The notes: a model not told the origin generated them from the sequence alone. Counted from the first letter of the stretch, positions 18,969 to 28,101 are shown. The stretch: 64,000 bases of DNA from an uncultured Sphingomonas sp. (GCF_936927845.1 NZ_CAKZHV010000060.1:205663-269662); one strand, 5' to 3'. Numbers and translations are program-made.

Positions 18969-19616
18969 TCAGCGCGGCCCTTGCCCCCGTCCGCCGCGGA
19001 AACCGCCGCCGCGACCGCGGAAGCCATCACCGCCACGACCGCCGGGACGGAATGCGCCCTGCGGACGCGGAGTGCGGACACCTTCTGCCCGGTTCTGCTG
19101 GCGCAGGTCGCGATAATCCTGCCGCACGTCGCCGCGGTACTCGCGCCGCGCATCCTGCCGACCCTGCTGGAATTGCTCGCGCGTGATCTGCCCGTTGCGA
19201 TAGGCTTGGCGATTGTCGCGGATATCGCCGCGATAGTCGCGCCGTTCGTTGCGAACGTCGCGGCGGAAGTCGCCCCAGTTCTGTCGCACCTGTGCGTTGC
19301 CGCGCCGGCCTTCCCAATAGCGGCGCTGCCCGTCGTTCCAACGGTTAGGCCGGCGGTAGCGATCGTACACGTACACGCCGGTGCCGGGATAATAGAAGTT
19401 GTTGTACCAGCCGTAATAACCCGGCGTGTAACCCCCGAAGCCGCCGGCGTAATAAGGATCGCCGTAATAGCCCGCGCCGCCGTAATAGCCGTCGCCATAG
19501 TAACCGCTGCCCACGCCGACGTTGACGCCGCTATAGCCATAACCATCGGTGCAGGCACCCAGGCCGAGCCCAAGGCTGCCGAGCAGGGCGACGAGGCCGA
19601 TACGCTTCAGGTTCAT
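18969..19616 (-). CDS. Gly/Tyr- and Arg-rich lipoprotein with RGG tail
   Basis: 215 residues. Lipoprotein signal with lipobox LGAC, then a Gly/Tyr-rich stretch (repeats of GYYGD and GYYG), then a charged region of repeated RRDVRNERRDYRGDIRD-like units, and a tail of GRGGDGFRGRGGGFRGG type. Arg repeats resemble those of the protein at 50092. ATG 19616 is used because GGGAG lies 7 nt upstream; two starts just before it are too close. An EcfG-type promoter lies upstream (19671-19695), suggesting general-stress control. Function unknown; perhaps an envelope or RNA/anion-binding protein. Confidence 0.8.
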   Translation of the reverse strand: MNLKRIGLVALLGSLGLGLGACTDGYGYSGVNVGVGSGYYGDGYYGGAGYYGDPYYAGGFGGYTPGYYGWYNNFYYPGTGVYVYDRYRRPNRWNDGQRRYWEGRRGNAQVRQNWGDFRRDVRNERRDYRGDIRDNRQAYRNGQITREQFQQGRQDARREYRGDVRQDYRDLRQQNRAEGVRTPRPQGAFRPGGRGGDGFRGRGGGFRGGRGQGPR

Positions 19617-19670
19617 CATCACTCTCCCGTACGCAGGAACGCGGCGGGTACGCGCCGCGGTTCACCGTAG

Positions 19671-19695
19671 AACGGGGGCGCTACGTCGAGGTTCC
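19671..19695 (-). promoter_or_regulatory. EcfG-type general stress promoter
   Basis: On the minus strand GGAAC (19695-19691) and CGTT (19674-19671) are separated by exactly 16 nt, matching the alphaproteobacterial EcfG/SigT consensus GGAAC-N16/17-CGTT. It sits just downstream of the apt stop and 55 nt before the ATG of the Arg/Gly-rich lipoprotein. Confidence 0.65.
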
Positions 19696-19696
19696 G

Positions 19697-20230
19697 TCAG
19701 TGGCCCGGGAACGAAACCAGCGCGTCGACACGGATGTCGTCACGCCTGAGTGCGTCCGCGCCGCCCAGGTCGGGCAGATCGACCAGGAATTGCGCCTGCG
19801 TCACCGTGGCGCCCGCTTTGCGCAGCAGTCGGACCGCGGCGCGCGCCGTGCCGCCCGTTGCGATCAGGTCGTCGATCAACAGCACACGCGCACCCGGCGC
19901 ACATGCGTCGGCGTGGATCGCGATCCGGTCCCGCCCGTATTCGAGCGCGTAATCCTCCGCGATCGTCGCGCCCGGCAGCTTGCCGTCCTTGCGGATCAGC
20001 AGCACGCCGGCGCCGAGCGGCACCGCGAGTGCTGCGGCGAACAGGAACCCGCGCGCCTCGATTCCTGCGACCAGATCGACCGGCCCGTGCGCGGCGGCGA
20101 CCATCCGCTCGACCGCGGTGGAAAGGCCGGTGGGTGACAGCAGCAGGGTCGTGATGTCGCGGAACTGGATATCGGGCTTGGGGAAGTCCGGAATGGTGCG
20201 GATCAGCGCCTTGAGGTCGTCGTTTTCCAT
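19697..20230 (-). CDS. apt: Adenine phosphoribosyltransferase
   Basis: Salvages adenine with PRPP to AMP. 177 residues with IPDFPKPDIQFRDIT, GIEARGFLF, RKDGKLPG and the PRPP-binding loop VLLIDDLIATGGTA. ATG 20230 gives the family start (DLKALIRTIPDFP); the longer frame adds only a non-conserved leader. Downstream, an EcfG-type promoter for the next gene begins almost at the apt stop. Confidence 0.96.
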   Translation of the reverse strand: MENDDLKALIRTIPDFPKPDIQFRDITTLLLSPTGLSTAVERMVAAAHGPVDLVAGIEARGFLFAAALAVPLGAGVLLIRKDGKLPGATIAEDYALEYGRDRIAIHADACAPGARVLLIDDLIATGGTARAAVRLLRKAGATVTQAQFLVDLPDLGGADALRRDDIRVDALVSFPGH

Positions 20231-20404
20231 GCGCGTGCTTGTCGGCGGTGCAGCGGGTTGGTGCAAGTGGGTGTGGATTGGCCGACACGAAGCGCTTCGT
20301 AGCCAGCCAAGCTACCCCAAGCCCCTCCCCCCGCCCCCCCTGTTCAAGGAGGAGAGCGGTTAGGCGTTCGGGTAAGCTCCGGCTGTAGATCGGCCTGCCT
20401 GTCC

Positions 20405-20495
20405 TGAACGTCACCCCGGCCTTGATCCGGGGTCGCGCTTCTTCTCGCGACGGCCGAGGTCAGGGCATTCCCAGGTCAACCCCGGGATGGCGTTT
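20405..20495. repeat. REP-like palindromic repeat region
   Basis: The 476-nt gap between apt and petC holds no gene. It contains CCCCGG-N7-CCGGGG (20414-20432), a variant of the CCCGGACTTGATCC element at 36382, and a CCCCGGG half-site near 20480. A GC-rich stem ACGGCCGG/CCGGCCGT is at about 20557-20582. A CCCCTCCCCC block near 20320 resembles the other repeat family of this window. Confidence 0.5.
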
Positions 20496-20706
20496 GCGGA
20501 GCGTGGCGGGTTGGTCCCGAGTGGTCGCGCGCTGGTGGCAGGCGCGCATGTGACAACGGCCGGAGCGTAAGCCCCGGCCGTCGTTTGTCGCTTTTGTCGG
20601 GGAGCGCCGCGGGCGAAGCCCGCGTCGTCGGTCGGCGCTTGAGCGCCGCCGGCCGATCGAGCGCGAATGGCGCGCGGCAGCTACGCTGCCTGTGCGCCGC
20701 GCTCGA

Positions 20707-21549
20707 TCAATGCTCCACCCCGCGCCACACATTCTGGTACGCGCCCCAAGTCAGGAACACGAAGATCACCAGGAAGATGACCGCGGCCAGACCGGCGGCG
20801 TGGCGTGCCTCCAGATTCGGCTCGGCGGTCCAGGTCAGGAACGCCGACACGTCGCGCGCCATCTGGTCGCGGGTCGCCTTGGTGCCGTCCGAATAGGTTA
20901 CCTGCCCGTCCGAGGTAAGCGGCGGCGGCATCGCGATGTTGAGGTTGGCGAAGTACGGATTGTAGTGCAGCCCCGGCGGGGTCTTCGCGCCCGGGAAGTC
21001 CTTGAGCAGTTCCGCCGGCTGGTTGCGATAACCAGTGATCAACGCGTGGACGTAGTTCGGGCCATCCTCGCGCGCCTTGGTGATCAGCGACAGATCGGGC
21101 GGCAGCGCGTTGTTGTTGGCGGCGCGCGCAGCGACCTCGTTCGCGAACGGCGACGGGAAATGGTCCGACGGCAAATTCTTGCGCGTCGCGGGCTCGCCCG
21201 TCTCCGGGTTCACGCTCGGCTGCTCGATCGCCCACTGGTTGGCGATCGCCTTCACCTCGGCGTCGGAATAGCCGATCTTGGTCAGATCGCGGAACGCAAC
21301 GTACTTGAGCGAGTGGCAGGCAGCGCACACTTCCTTGTACACCGCGAAACCGCGCTGGACCTGCTGGCGATCGAACTTCCCGAACAGCCCGGCCGAGGGC
21401 AGCCCAATGCTCTCGGGATGCAGGTGGAAGACGTGTTCCGCGCTTTCCTTCGCGGGGTCGGTGATCGCGGTCTTGGCGGTACCGAACAGCGCCAGCGCCA
21501 GCACGAAGACGAACGCCGCGCCGATCACGATCGAAATGAGACGAGCCAT
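20707..21549 (-). CDS. petC: Cytochrome c1 of the bc1 complex
   Basis: Haem-c subunit of ubiquinol-cytochrome c reductase; passes electrons from the Rieske protein to cytochrome c. 280 residues: N-terminal signal/anchor, haem motif CAACH (Cys75, Cys78, His79), the axial Met in IAMPPPLTSDG, and a C-terminal membrane anchor (VIFLVIFVFLTWGAYQNVW). ATG 21549 starts the signal segment. Third gene of petABC, 34 nt after petB. Confidence 0.97.
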   Translation of the reverse strand: MARLISIVIGAAFVFVLALALFGTAKTAITDPAKESAEHVFHLHPESIGLPSAGLFGKFDRQQVQRGFAVYKEVCAACHSLKYVAFRDLTKIGYSDAEVKAIANQWAIEQPSVNPETGEPATRKNLPSDHFPSPFANEVAARAANNNALPPDLSLITKAREDGPNYVHALITGYRNQPAELLKDFPGAKTPPGLHYNPYFANLNIAMPPPLTSDGQVTYSDGTKATRDQMARDVSAFLTWTAEPNLEARHAAGLAAVIFLVIFVFLTWGAYQNVWRGVEH

Positions 21550-21583
21550 TGTGTTCTTTATCCCCTTTTCGTCGCTGCTCGGC

Positions 21584-22870
21584 TCAGCTCGCCATCGCGG
21601 TCTTGGCGGGCGAGGTGCCGGCGTGCTTCGCCAGCACCGCCTCGGTGATTGAGTTCGGCAGCGGGCGCGGACGCTCCGATGCCGAGACCAGCGGCAGGAT
21701 GATGAGGAAGTGCGCGAAATAATAACCCGCCGCGATCTGCCCCATGATGACGTTGCGCGCGGTCGCCTCCGCCCCGCCAACGTAGCCGAGCACGAGGATG
21801 TCGACGAGCAGCACGACGAGGAACCAGCGATAGGTCGGGCGATAGTTGGCCGAACGCACCGGCGAGGAGTCGATCCACGGCAGGAAGAACAGCAGCAGGA
21901 TCGAGCCGAACATCGCGAGCACGCCCCACAGCTTCGCCGGCAGGATGAAGTCGGCGGTGAAGCTCTTCAGGATCGCGTAGAACGGCAGGAAGTACCATTC
22001 GGGCACGATATGCGCTGGCGTCGAGAGCGGGTTCGCCTCGATGTAATTGTCCGGGTGGCCGAGCAAATTGGGCGAGAAGAAGATGAGTGCTGCAAAGATC
22101 AGGAAGAACACCGCGACGCCGACGCCGTCCTTGGCGGTGTAATAGGGGTGGAACGGCACCGTGTCCTGCTCGCCCTTCACGTCGACGCCGGTCGGGTTGT
22201 TCGACCCCGGAATGTGCAGCGCCCAGATGTGGAGGATAATGACGCCCGCGGTCACGAACGGCAGCAGATAGTGGAGCGAGAAGAAGCGGTTCAATGCCGC
22301 ATTGTCGGGCGCGAACCCGCCGAGCAGCCACACGCGGATCGTCTCACCCACGAGCGGGATCGCCGAGAAGAAGCCGGTGATGACCTGCGCACCCCAGAAG
22401 CTCATCTGCCCCCAGGGCAGCACGTAGCCCATGAACGCGGTCGCCATCATCAAGAGGAAGATGACGACGCCCAAGAGCCACACCATCTCGCGCGGCGCCT
22501 TGTACGAGCCGTAATAGAGCCCGCGCCCGATGTGGATATAGACCACCGCCAGGAACATCGACGCGCCGTTGGCGTGCGCGTAGCGCAGGAACCAGCCGGC
22601 GTTGACGTCGCGCATGATGCTCTCGACCGAGCCGAACGCGACCGCGCCGTTGGCGGCATAATGCATGGCGAGCACCACGCCCGTCACGATCTGGCAGACC
22701 AGCGCCGCGCCCGCGAGCACGCCGAAGTTCCAGAAATAGTTGAGGTTGCGCGGCACGGGATAACCCGCACCGATCGCGTTGTAGACGAGGCGCGGCAGCG
22801 GCAGCTTCTCGTCCACCCACCGCATCAGCGGCTGCTTCGGCTCATAATGCTTGGCCCAGGGAAAGCTCAT
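21584..22870 (-). CDS. petB: Cytochrome b of the bc1 complex
   Basis: Membrane core of the bc1 complex with the quinol oxidation and reduction sites. 428 residues, about eight helices; haem-ligating His residues lie in helices II and IV (AMHYAA, YIHIGRGLYYGSY, FFSLHYLLPF, ILHIWALH), and the Qo-site PEWY motif is present (HIVPEWYFLPFYAIL). ATG 22870. It overlaps neither neighbour; petA ends 11 nt upstream. Confidence 0.97.
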   Translation of the reverse strand: MSFPWAKHYEPKQPLMRWVDEKLPLPRLVYNAIGAGYPVPRNLNYFWNFGVLAGAALVCQIVTGVVLAMHYAANGAVAFGSVESIMRDVNAGWFLRYAHANGASMFLAVVYIHIGRGLYYGSYKAPREMVWLLGVVIFLLMMATAFMGYVLPWGQMSFWGAQVITGFFSAIPLVGETIRVWLLGGFAPDNAALNRFFSLHYLLPFVTAGVIILHIWALHIPGSNNPTGVDVKGEQDTVPFHPYYTAKDGVGVAVFFLIFAALIFFSPNLLGHPDNYIEANPLSTPAHIVPEWYFLPFYAILKSFTADFILPAKLWGVLAMFGSILLLFFLPWIDSSPVRSANYRPTYRWFLVVLLVDILVLGYVGGAEATARNVIMGQIAAGYYFAHFLIILPLVSASERPRPLPNSITEAVLAKHAGTSPAKTAMAS

Positions 22871-22881
22871 CTGCGGCTACC

Positions 22882-23469
22882 TCAACCCACCGTCACGACG
22901 GTGTCGGAATTGAATGCGTAATCGGGAACGACCAGGTTCTTCGGCGCCGGACCCTGTCGGATGCGGCCCGCGGTGTCATAGGCCGAACCGTGGCACGGGC
23001 AGAAATAGCCGCCGAACGGGCCCTTGTTCTCGCCCTCGCCCGCGCCCAGCGGCACGCAGCCCAGATGGGTGCAGACGCCCAGCGTGATGAGCCAGTTCTT
23101 CTTGCCCGCCTTGGTGCGCTCTTCCAGCGTCTGCGGATCGCGCAAGGACGACACCGCGACCGCGTCGGCGGCGGCGATCTCCGCGGGCGTCAGGTTGCGC
23201 ACGAACAGCGGTTGCTTGCGGAATGACGCCTTGATCGCCTGCCCCGGCTCGATCTTCGAGATGTCGAGCTCGGTGGTCGACAGCGCGAGCACGTCGGCCG
23301 AGGGGTTCATCTGGTTGATCAGCGGCAGTACGATCGCGAGCGCGCCGACGCCCGCGAACGACACGGCGGCGATGTTGATGAAGTCGCGACGGCGCGGGTC
23401 GTGGAAGGTATCGTCCGCGAGCAGCGCGGGGTCCTCACCCGGAGGAAGCCGATCGTCGACAGTCGCCAT
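22882..23469 (-). CDS. petA: Ubiquinol-cytochrome c reductase Rieske iron-sulfur subunit
   Basis: 2Fe-2S protein that takes the first electron from ubiquinol. 195 residues with a twin-arginine type N-terminus (DPRRRDFINIAAVSFAGVGA), which is left uncleaved as anchor, and the cluster motifs CTHLGC and CPCHGS (two Cys, two His), plus GPAPKNL. It is the first gene of petABC. Promoter region is the 175 bp shared with the divergent trmL. Confidence 0.97.
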   Translation of the reverse strand: MATVDDRLPPGEDPALLADDTFHDPRRRDFINIAAVSFAGVGALAIVLPLINQMNPSADVLALSTTELDISKIEPGQAIKASFRKQPLFVRNLTPAEIAAADAVAVSSLRDPQTLEERTKAGKKNWLITLGVCTHLGCVPLGAGEGENKGPFGGYFCPCHGSAYDTAGRIRQGPAPKNLVVPDYAFNSDTVVTVG

Positions 23470-23644
23470 TCACACGCGCCCTTGCATTGCCCTGTGGGGC
23501 ACGTGGCGAGCCTGACACGCCCGCGTACCCCCCTTGTGTGGCCGGCGATCCCCCGGCCGGTCCCTTGATCGCCTGATAGCCAAGCCGCCGCTGCTTTGCC
23601 AATCCCATTTTGCAGATGCGTAACGAGCCGGTAAGGCCGGCGTC

Positions 23645-24094
23645 ATGCGTATTGCGCTGTTTCAACCCGATATCGCGGGCAACGTCGGCACGATCCTGAG
23701 GCTCGCGGCGTGCATGGGTGCGGGCGTCGACCTGATCGAGCCGATGGGCTTTCCGTGGAGCGACCGCGCGCTCGCACGCGCCGGGATGGACTATGCCGCG
23801 GCGGCGAGCGTGACGCGCCACGTCGACTGGGACGCCTTTGTCGCGACCGCGAGCGGCCGCCTCGTACTGGCGACGACGAGCGGCGCGGTGCCGTACACCG
23901 ACGCGCATTATGCCGGGGACGACGTGCTGCTGTTCGGCTCGGAAAGCGCGGGCGTTCCCGCCAACGTCCACGCGCGCGCCGACCTGCGCGTGCGCGTGCC
24001 GATGCGCGAGGGGATGCGTTCGTTGAACGTGGCGGTGTCGTGCGCGATGATCCTGGGCGAGGCGCTGCGGCAGACGGACGCGTGGCCGGCCTGA
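23645..24094 (+). CDS. trmL: tRNA (cytidine(34)-2'-O)-methyltransferase
   Basis: SPOUT-class methyltransferase that 2'-O-methylates the wobble base of tRNA-Leu isoacceptors with SAM. 149 residues with the three SPOUT motifs: NVGTILRLAACMGAGVDLIEP, LFGSESAGVP and MRSLNVAVSCAMIL. ATG 23645. Divergent from petA. Confidence 0.95.
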   Translation: MRIALFQPDIAGNVGTILRLAACMGAGVDLIEPMGFPWSDRALARAGMDYAAAASVTRHVDWDAFVATASGRLVLATTSGAVPYTDAHYAGDDVLLFGSESAGVPANVHARADLRVRVPMREGMRSLNVAVSCAMILGEALRQTDAWPA

Positions 24095-24146
24095 GACATT
24101 CTGCCGCCTCGACGCGGGGCCCCCTCGCCCGCTAAGCGCTAGCGCC

Positions 24147-24989
24147 ATGTTCCAGCTCGACGACCAACAGACCCAAGCCCGCACCTGGTTCGAGCATCTG
24201 CGCGACCTGATCTGCGCCGAGTTCGAGGCGATCGAGCGCGAGGCGGGGTCGGACGCCACGTTCGATTACATGCCCTGGGACCGCGCCGACCCGTCGGGCG
24301 AGCCCGGTGGCGGGGGCGTGCGCGGCGTGATGAAGGGCCGCGTGTTCGAGAAGGTCGGCGTCAACGTCTCCACGGTCGGCGGCACGTTCGAGGGCGAGTT
24401 CGGCCGCACGATCCACGGCGCGGGCGAGGACCCGCGTTTCTTCGCGACGGGCATCAGCCTGGTCGCGCACATGGCCAACCCGCACGTGCCCGCGGTGCAC
24501 ATGAACACGCGCTTCCTGCGCACCACCAAACAGTGGTTCGGCGGCGGCGCCGACCTCAATCCGCCGCTGCCGGTGGCGGAGGATACCGCCGACTTCCACG
24601 CGACGCTCAAGGCGGCGTGCGACGCACACGACCCGGGTTACTACCCCCGCTTCAAGGAATGGGCGGACGAGTATTTCTACATTCCACATCGCAAGGTCCA
24701 CCGCGGCGTCGGCGGCATCTTCTACGATCACCTGGAAAACGACTTCGCGCGCGATCTCGCCTTCACCAAGGACGTCGGCCGCGCGTTCCTCGACACATAT
24801 CCACGGATCGTCAGACGGCGCATGAATGACGCCTTCACCCCCGACGACGTCGCCGAGCAGCGCCGCTGGCGCGGGCGCTACGCCGAGTTCAACCTCGTCT
24901 ACGACCGCGGCACCTTGTTCGGGTTGAAGACCGGCGGCAACATCGACGCGATTCTGATGAGCCTTCCCCCGGTCGCGAACTGGGACTAA
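24147..24989 (+). CDS. hemF: Oxygen-dependent coproporphyrinogen-III oxidase
   Basis: Converts coproporphyrinogen III to protoporphyrinogen IX in haem synthesis using O2. 280 residues with GGGVRGVMKGRVFEKVGVN, HMNTRFLRT, WFGGGADLNPP, the catalytic-region HRGVGGIFYD and the C-terminal YAEFNLVYDRGTLFGLKTGGN. ATG 24147. Tightly followed (6 nt) by a GNAT gene. No FNR-like box was seen upstream. Confidence 0.97.
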   Translation: MFQLDDQQTQARTWFEHLRDLICAEFEAIEREAGSDATFDYMPWDRADPSGEPGGGGVRGVMKGRVFEKVGVNVSTVGGTFEGEFGRTIHGAGEDPRFFATGISLVAHMANPHVPAVHMNTRFLRTTKQWFGGGADLNPPLPVAEDTADFHATLKAACDAHDPGYYPRFKEWADEYFYIPHRKVHRGVGGIFYDHLENDFARDLAFTKDVGRAFLDTYPRIVRRRMNDAFTPDDVAEQRRWRGRYAEFNLVYDRGTLFGLKTGGNIDAILMSLPPVANWD

Positions 24990-24995
24990 GGCCAA

Positions 24996-25589
24996 GTGGC
25001 GCTGATCCCGGTACCCGAGGGCGAGCTGGCGACGATCGTCACCACGCTGGAGATGACGCGCCGCCCGCCGCTGCGCCCAATGCCGCCTGCGCCGCTCAGG
25101 CTGGTGCGCTGGGCCGAGCCCGACCCTGCAAAATACCGCGCATTGTTCCGCCGCGTCGGCGCGCGCTGGCTGTGGTATTCGCGGCTGGTGATGGATGACG
25201 CCGCGCTCGTCGCGATCATCGGCGACCCGCGCGTGCAGGTGTTCGCCGCAGTGGACGCGGGCGGCATCGAGGTCGGGATGGTCGAGCTCGATTTCCGCCA
25301 CACCGGCACCTGCACGATCGGTTATTTCGCGCTGGTGCCCGAACTCGCGGGGCGGCAGCTGGGGCGCTGGCTGATGGCCGAAACGCTCGCGCGCGCGTGG
25401 TTGCCCGGGGTCACCCGCGTCGCGCTCAACACCTGCACGCTCGACCATCCATCGGCGCTGGGCTTCTACCGTGCGCAAGGCTTTGTCGCGGTCCGGCGGA
25501 CGATCGAGACGTTCCCCGATCCGCGCCTGACGGGCCTGTTGCCCGCCGACGCCGCGCCTCAAGTGCCTCTGTTCGCCAGCCGAACATAG
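24996..25589 (+). CDS. GNAT family N-acetyltransferase
   Basis: 197 residues starting at GTG 24996, only 6 nt after hemF. The acetyl-CoA fold is seen at about residues 85-165: GMVELDFR, IGYFALVPELAGRQLGRWLM (the Q/RxxGxG/A-type pyrophosphate loop) and LDHPSALGFYRAQGF. Acceptor substrate unknown. Its end overlaps the convergent membrane gene by 31 nt. Confidence 0.9.
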   Translation: MALIPVPEGELATIVTTLEMTRRPPLRPMPPAPLRLVRWAEPDPAKYRALFRRVGARWLWYSRLVMDDAALVAIIGDPRVQVFAAVDAGGIEVGMVELDFRHTGTCTIGYFALVPELAGRQLGRWLMAETLARAWLPGVTRVALNTCTLDHPSALGFYRAQGFVAVRRTIETFPDPRLTGLLPADAAPQVPLFASRT

Positions 25590-26305
25590 GCCGCCATGCC
25601 GATCATCAGCACGGCAAGATGATAGGCCCCGCCCAACAGCGCGATGCCGCCGTCCACCAGGCTCAGCACCAGCAGATTGTCGTTGCCCGGCGCGCGCAGC
25701 CATTCGTCGGCGGACAGGAGCGGCACGATCGCGAGCCATTGCAGCAGAAACACCGACACGACCGCGCCCGCCAGCGCGAAGCCCTGCCCGCGCGTCGCAC
25801 GCCACGAGGTGCGGATCGCTGGCAGGACGCGCTGGCGCGGCGCGCGCGCGAGCAGCGGGATCGTCGCCGACAACCGACCCTGCACCCACAATCCGGGCAG
25901 CACGAAAAACCACATCCCGAGCCCGACCGGAACCGCCACCGCGACGCTCGCGAGCGCGAATGGAACGAAACGCCGGCCCGCGGTGCGCAGCGCGCCCGCA
26001 ACGACCGGGCGATCGGGATCGAGCAGCAGCACCGCGATCGTCGCCAGCCCGAACACCCCGACCGCGTCGGCGAGCAGGTACCAGATGCCGTTTGCCTGAC
26101 CCCAAAGGCCGACCTGCCCGATCCACGCTTCCAGCATCGCCTGATCGCGGGGCGCTGGCGGCAGCGGGGGCAAGGGATCGCACAGCAATTGCACCGCGAA
26201 CGCGGGGAACACCACCAAAGGCAGCGCGATGCGCAGGATCAGGTCGGCCTGGCGCCGGAACAGCGACCAGGCATCGGCGAGCAGCCGCGAGAAGGTCAGC
26301 GTCAT
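25559..26305 (-). CDS. Multi-pass membrane protein
   Basis: 248 residues with about five or six membrane segments and a short N-terminal amphipathic stretch (SRLLADAWSLFRRQADLILRIALPL) typical of glycerophosphodiester phosphodiesterase membrane-domain-like proteins. The gene upstream (26302-27132) has the same plan, and the start here overlaps its stop by 4 nt, so they may be a co-translated paralogous pair. No catalytic motif seen. Confidence 0.78.
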   Translation of the reverse strand: MTLTFSRLLADAWSLFRRQADLILRIALPLVVFPAFAVQLLCDPLPPLPPAPRDQAMLEAWIGQVGLWGQANGIWYLLADAVGVFGLATIAVLLLDPDRPVVAGALRTAGRRFVPFALASVAVAVPVGLGMWFFVLPGLWVQGRLSATIPLLARAPRQRVLPAIRTSWRATRGQGFALAGAVVSVFLLQWLAIVPLLSADEWLRAPGNDNLLVLSLVDGGIALLGGAYHLAVLMIGMAAYVRLANRGT

Positions 26306-27132
26306 GACAGCGGCAGCGCGTCCGCCTGCGTCGCCTCACGCTCGCGCGCGGCGACGTAGAAGCGTGCGTAGAACACCGTCTGCACGACGGTCATCAGCGC
26401 CGTCAGCGCGGAGGACACGACGCCCACCGCCAACCCGACGCCGCCGGTCGCGTCCGCACCGAGCAGCAGCCGCGCGACCACGCCCGACACCGTCGTCGCC
26501 GCGATCATCGCAACGATCACGACGATGCCGTACAGGATCACGACGCCGAGCAGCCGCAGCGTCGAGCCGCGCGTCAGCCGGAAACTGCGCGCGAATGCGC
26601 CGAGGCCGCGGCGCTCATTGACGATCACCGCGAACAGCGGGACGATCTTGGCGGTCAGCCACAGCCCGACGACGAGCGCGACCAGCGTGACGAGCCCGGC
26701 GAGGTTCAGCGCACTGCCGCTCGCGCGCGCCAGGTCGAACCGACCAGTCACCGGATCGAAGGTCGCGCCCGACTGGAGGATCAGCAGCGAGATCGGCAGC
26801 CCGATCGCGAGCACCGCGACGACGATCAGCGCGATCGCCCCGAGCGCGGGCAGCAGCCGCTGAAACCCGATGTTCGTCGCGCGCGCCGCGTTGACGTCGG
26901 GGTCGCTCGCCACCGCGGTGATCGCGAGCACCCCGGCGATCAGCAGCACGCTCGCGGCGAGCGACACCAGCGAGGCGACAAAGGCGAGCGGCGTGGCGGG
27001 CGGGGCGAATGCACTCACCCCCGCGCTCACGACGCCGGGCAGGAAAAAGAACAGCAGCGCCAATCGCGCCAGGATGCCGCTGCGCCCCTGCAGCACATCA
27101 ACCGTGCGATCCCAGACCAGCCCCATCCGCAT
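26302..27132 (-). CDS. Multi-pass membrane protein, partner of the downstream gene
   Basis: 276 residues with about six membrane segments; N-terminus MGLVWDRTVDVLQGR then hydrophobic helices, and a central conserved-looking VNERRGLGAFARSFRLTRG loop. ATG 27132 is chosen because GGGGGA lies 6 nt upstream; longer starts add a non-conserved leader. Overlaps the next gene by 4 nt (ATGA). The loop plus helix pattern is as in DUF-type membrane proteins related to the GPDPase membrane domain; role unknown. Confidence 0.78.
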   Translation of the reverse strand: MRMGLVWDRTVDVLQGRSGILARLALLFFFLPGVVSAGVSAFAPPATPLAFVASLVSLAASVLLIAGVLAITAVASDPDVNAARATNIGFQRLLPALGAIALIVVAVLAIGLPISLLILQSGATFDPVTGRFDLARASGSALNLAGLVTLVALVVGLWLTAKIVPLFAVIVNERRGLGAFARSFRLTRGSTLRLLGVVILYGIVVIVAMIAATTVSGVVARLLLGADATGGVGLAVGVVSSALTALMTVVQTVFYARFYVAAREREATQADALPLS

Positions 27133-27346
27133 CATCGTTCCCCCTGTTCGCCCGATGCCTGTCACCCCGTCCGCGCGGGACACGGCGCAGGCGCGATGCG
27201 CTGCGGCCTAGCCGATCCACCGCGCGTCGCCAATTGCCCGTACGTGGCATTTGCGCGAGTGCCGGCACCCGCCGGCCCAGGGCATCCCCCTTCCCGAAAC
27301 CGACCACCCGTTGCCAAGGTTGCCGCCGCATCGCATCTGAGGTCGC

Positions 27347-28012
27347 GTGAACGGACTTGACGATATCGAATGGCGCGTGACGCCGGGGCTGACGCCGTAC
27401 GACCAGTCGCTGGCCGAGATGGAGGCGCGCGCCGCCGGGGTGGCAGCGGGCGAGGCACGCGAACTGATCTGGCTGCTCGAGCATCCGCCGGTCTATACCG
27501 CGGGCACGAGCGCGGACCCCGCCGAGCTGGTCGACGCGCGCTTTCCGGTGATGCCGGCGGGACGCGGCGGGCGCTACACCTATCACGGACCCGGGCAGCG
27601 CGTCGGCTATCTGGTGCTCGACCTGAACAAGCGCGGGCGCGACGTGCGCTGCTTCGTCCACGCGGTCGAGGGTTGGGTGATCGCCGCGCTGGCGCATGTC
27701 GGGATCGAGAGTTTCCGCGCGCCCGGACGGATCGGCATCTGGACGCATGATCGTTCGGGGCAGGAGGCGAAGATCGGTGCGATCGGGATTCGCGTGCGCC
27801 GCTGGGTCACGTTGCACGGCTTTGCGGTCAATTTGCACCCCGATCTGTCGCATTTTGGCGGGATCGTGCCGTGCGGGATCGCGGACTATCCGGTGACCAG
27901 CGCGCAAGCACTTGAAAAAGCGGTCGACGGTGCAACCTTCGACGCCGCGCTGGCGTTCACCGCCAGACCTTTTCTCCAAAGCCTTTCTTGTCACGGTGAA
28001 ATCGAGGCTTGA
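27347..28012 (+). CDS. lipB: Octanoyltransferase (lipoate biosynthesis)
   Basis: Transfers octanoate from ACP to lipoyl domains of 2-oxoacid dehydrogenases. 221 residues from GTG 27347, with HPPVYTAGT, GGRYTYHGPGQRVGYLVLDL, KIGAIGIRVRRWVTLHGFAVN and the catalytic Cys in GIVPCGI; the Lys of KIGAIG is the partner residue. Slightly long at the C-terminus. Stands alone; its upstream gap of about 215 nt after the divergent membrane gene shows nothing else. Confidence 0.96.
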   Translation: MNGLDDIEWRVTPGLTPYDQSLAEMEARAAGVAAGEARELIWLLEHPPVYTAGTSADPAELVDARFPVMPAGRGGRYTYHGPGQRVGYLVLDLNKRGRDVRCFVHAVEGWVIAALAHVGIESFRAPGRIGIWTHDRSGQEAKIGAIGIRVRRWVTLHGFAVNLHPDLSHFGGIVPCGIADYPVTSAQALEKAVDGATFDAALAFTARPFLQSLSCHGEIEA

Positions 28013-28101
28013 GGGGTGGTCGCGTACCGATTACCATCAATGCTGATTTGGGTATTCACGACCCCAACGGTCTCCAAATCTACAGTCTAGGGAGCAAATT
28101 C

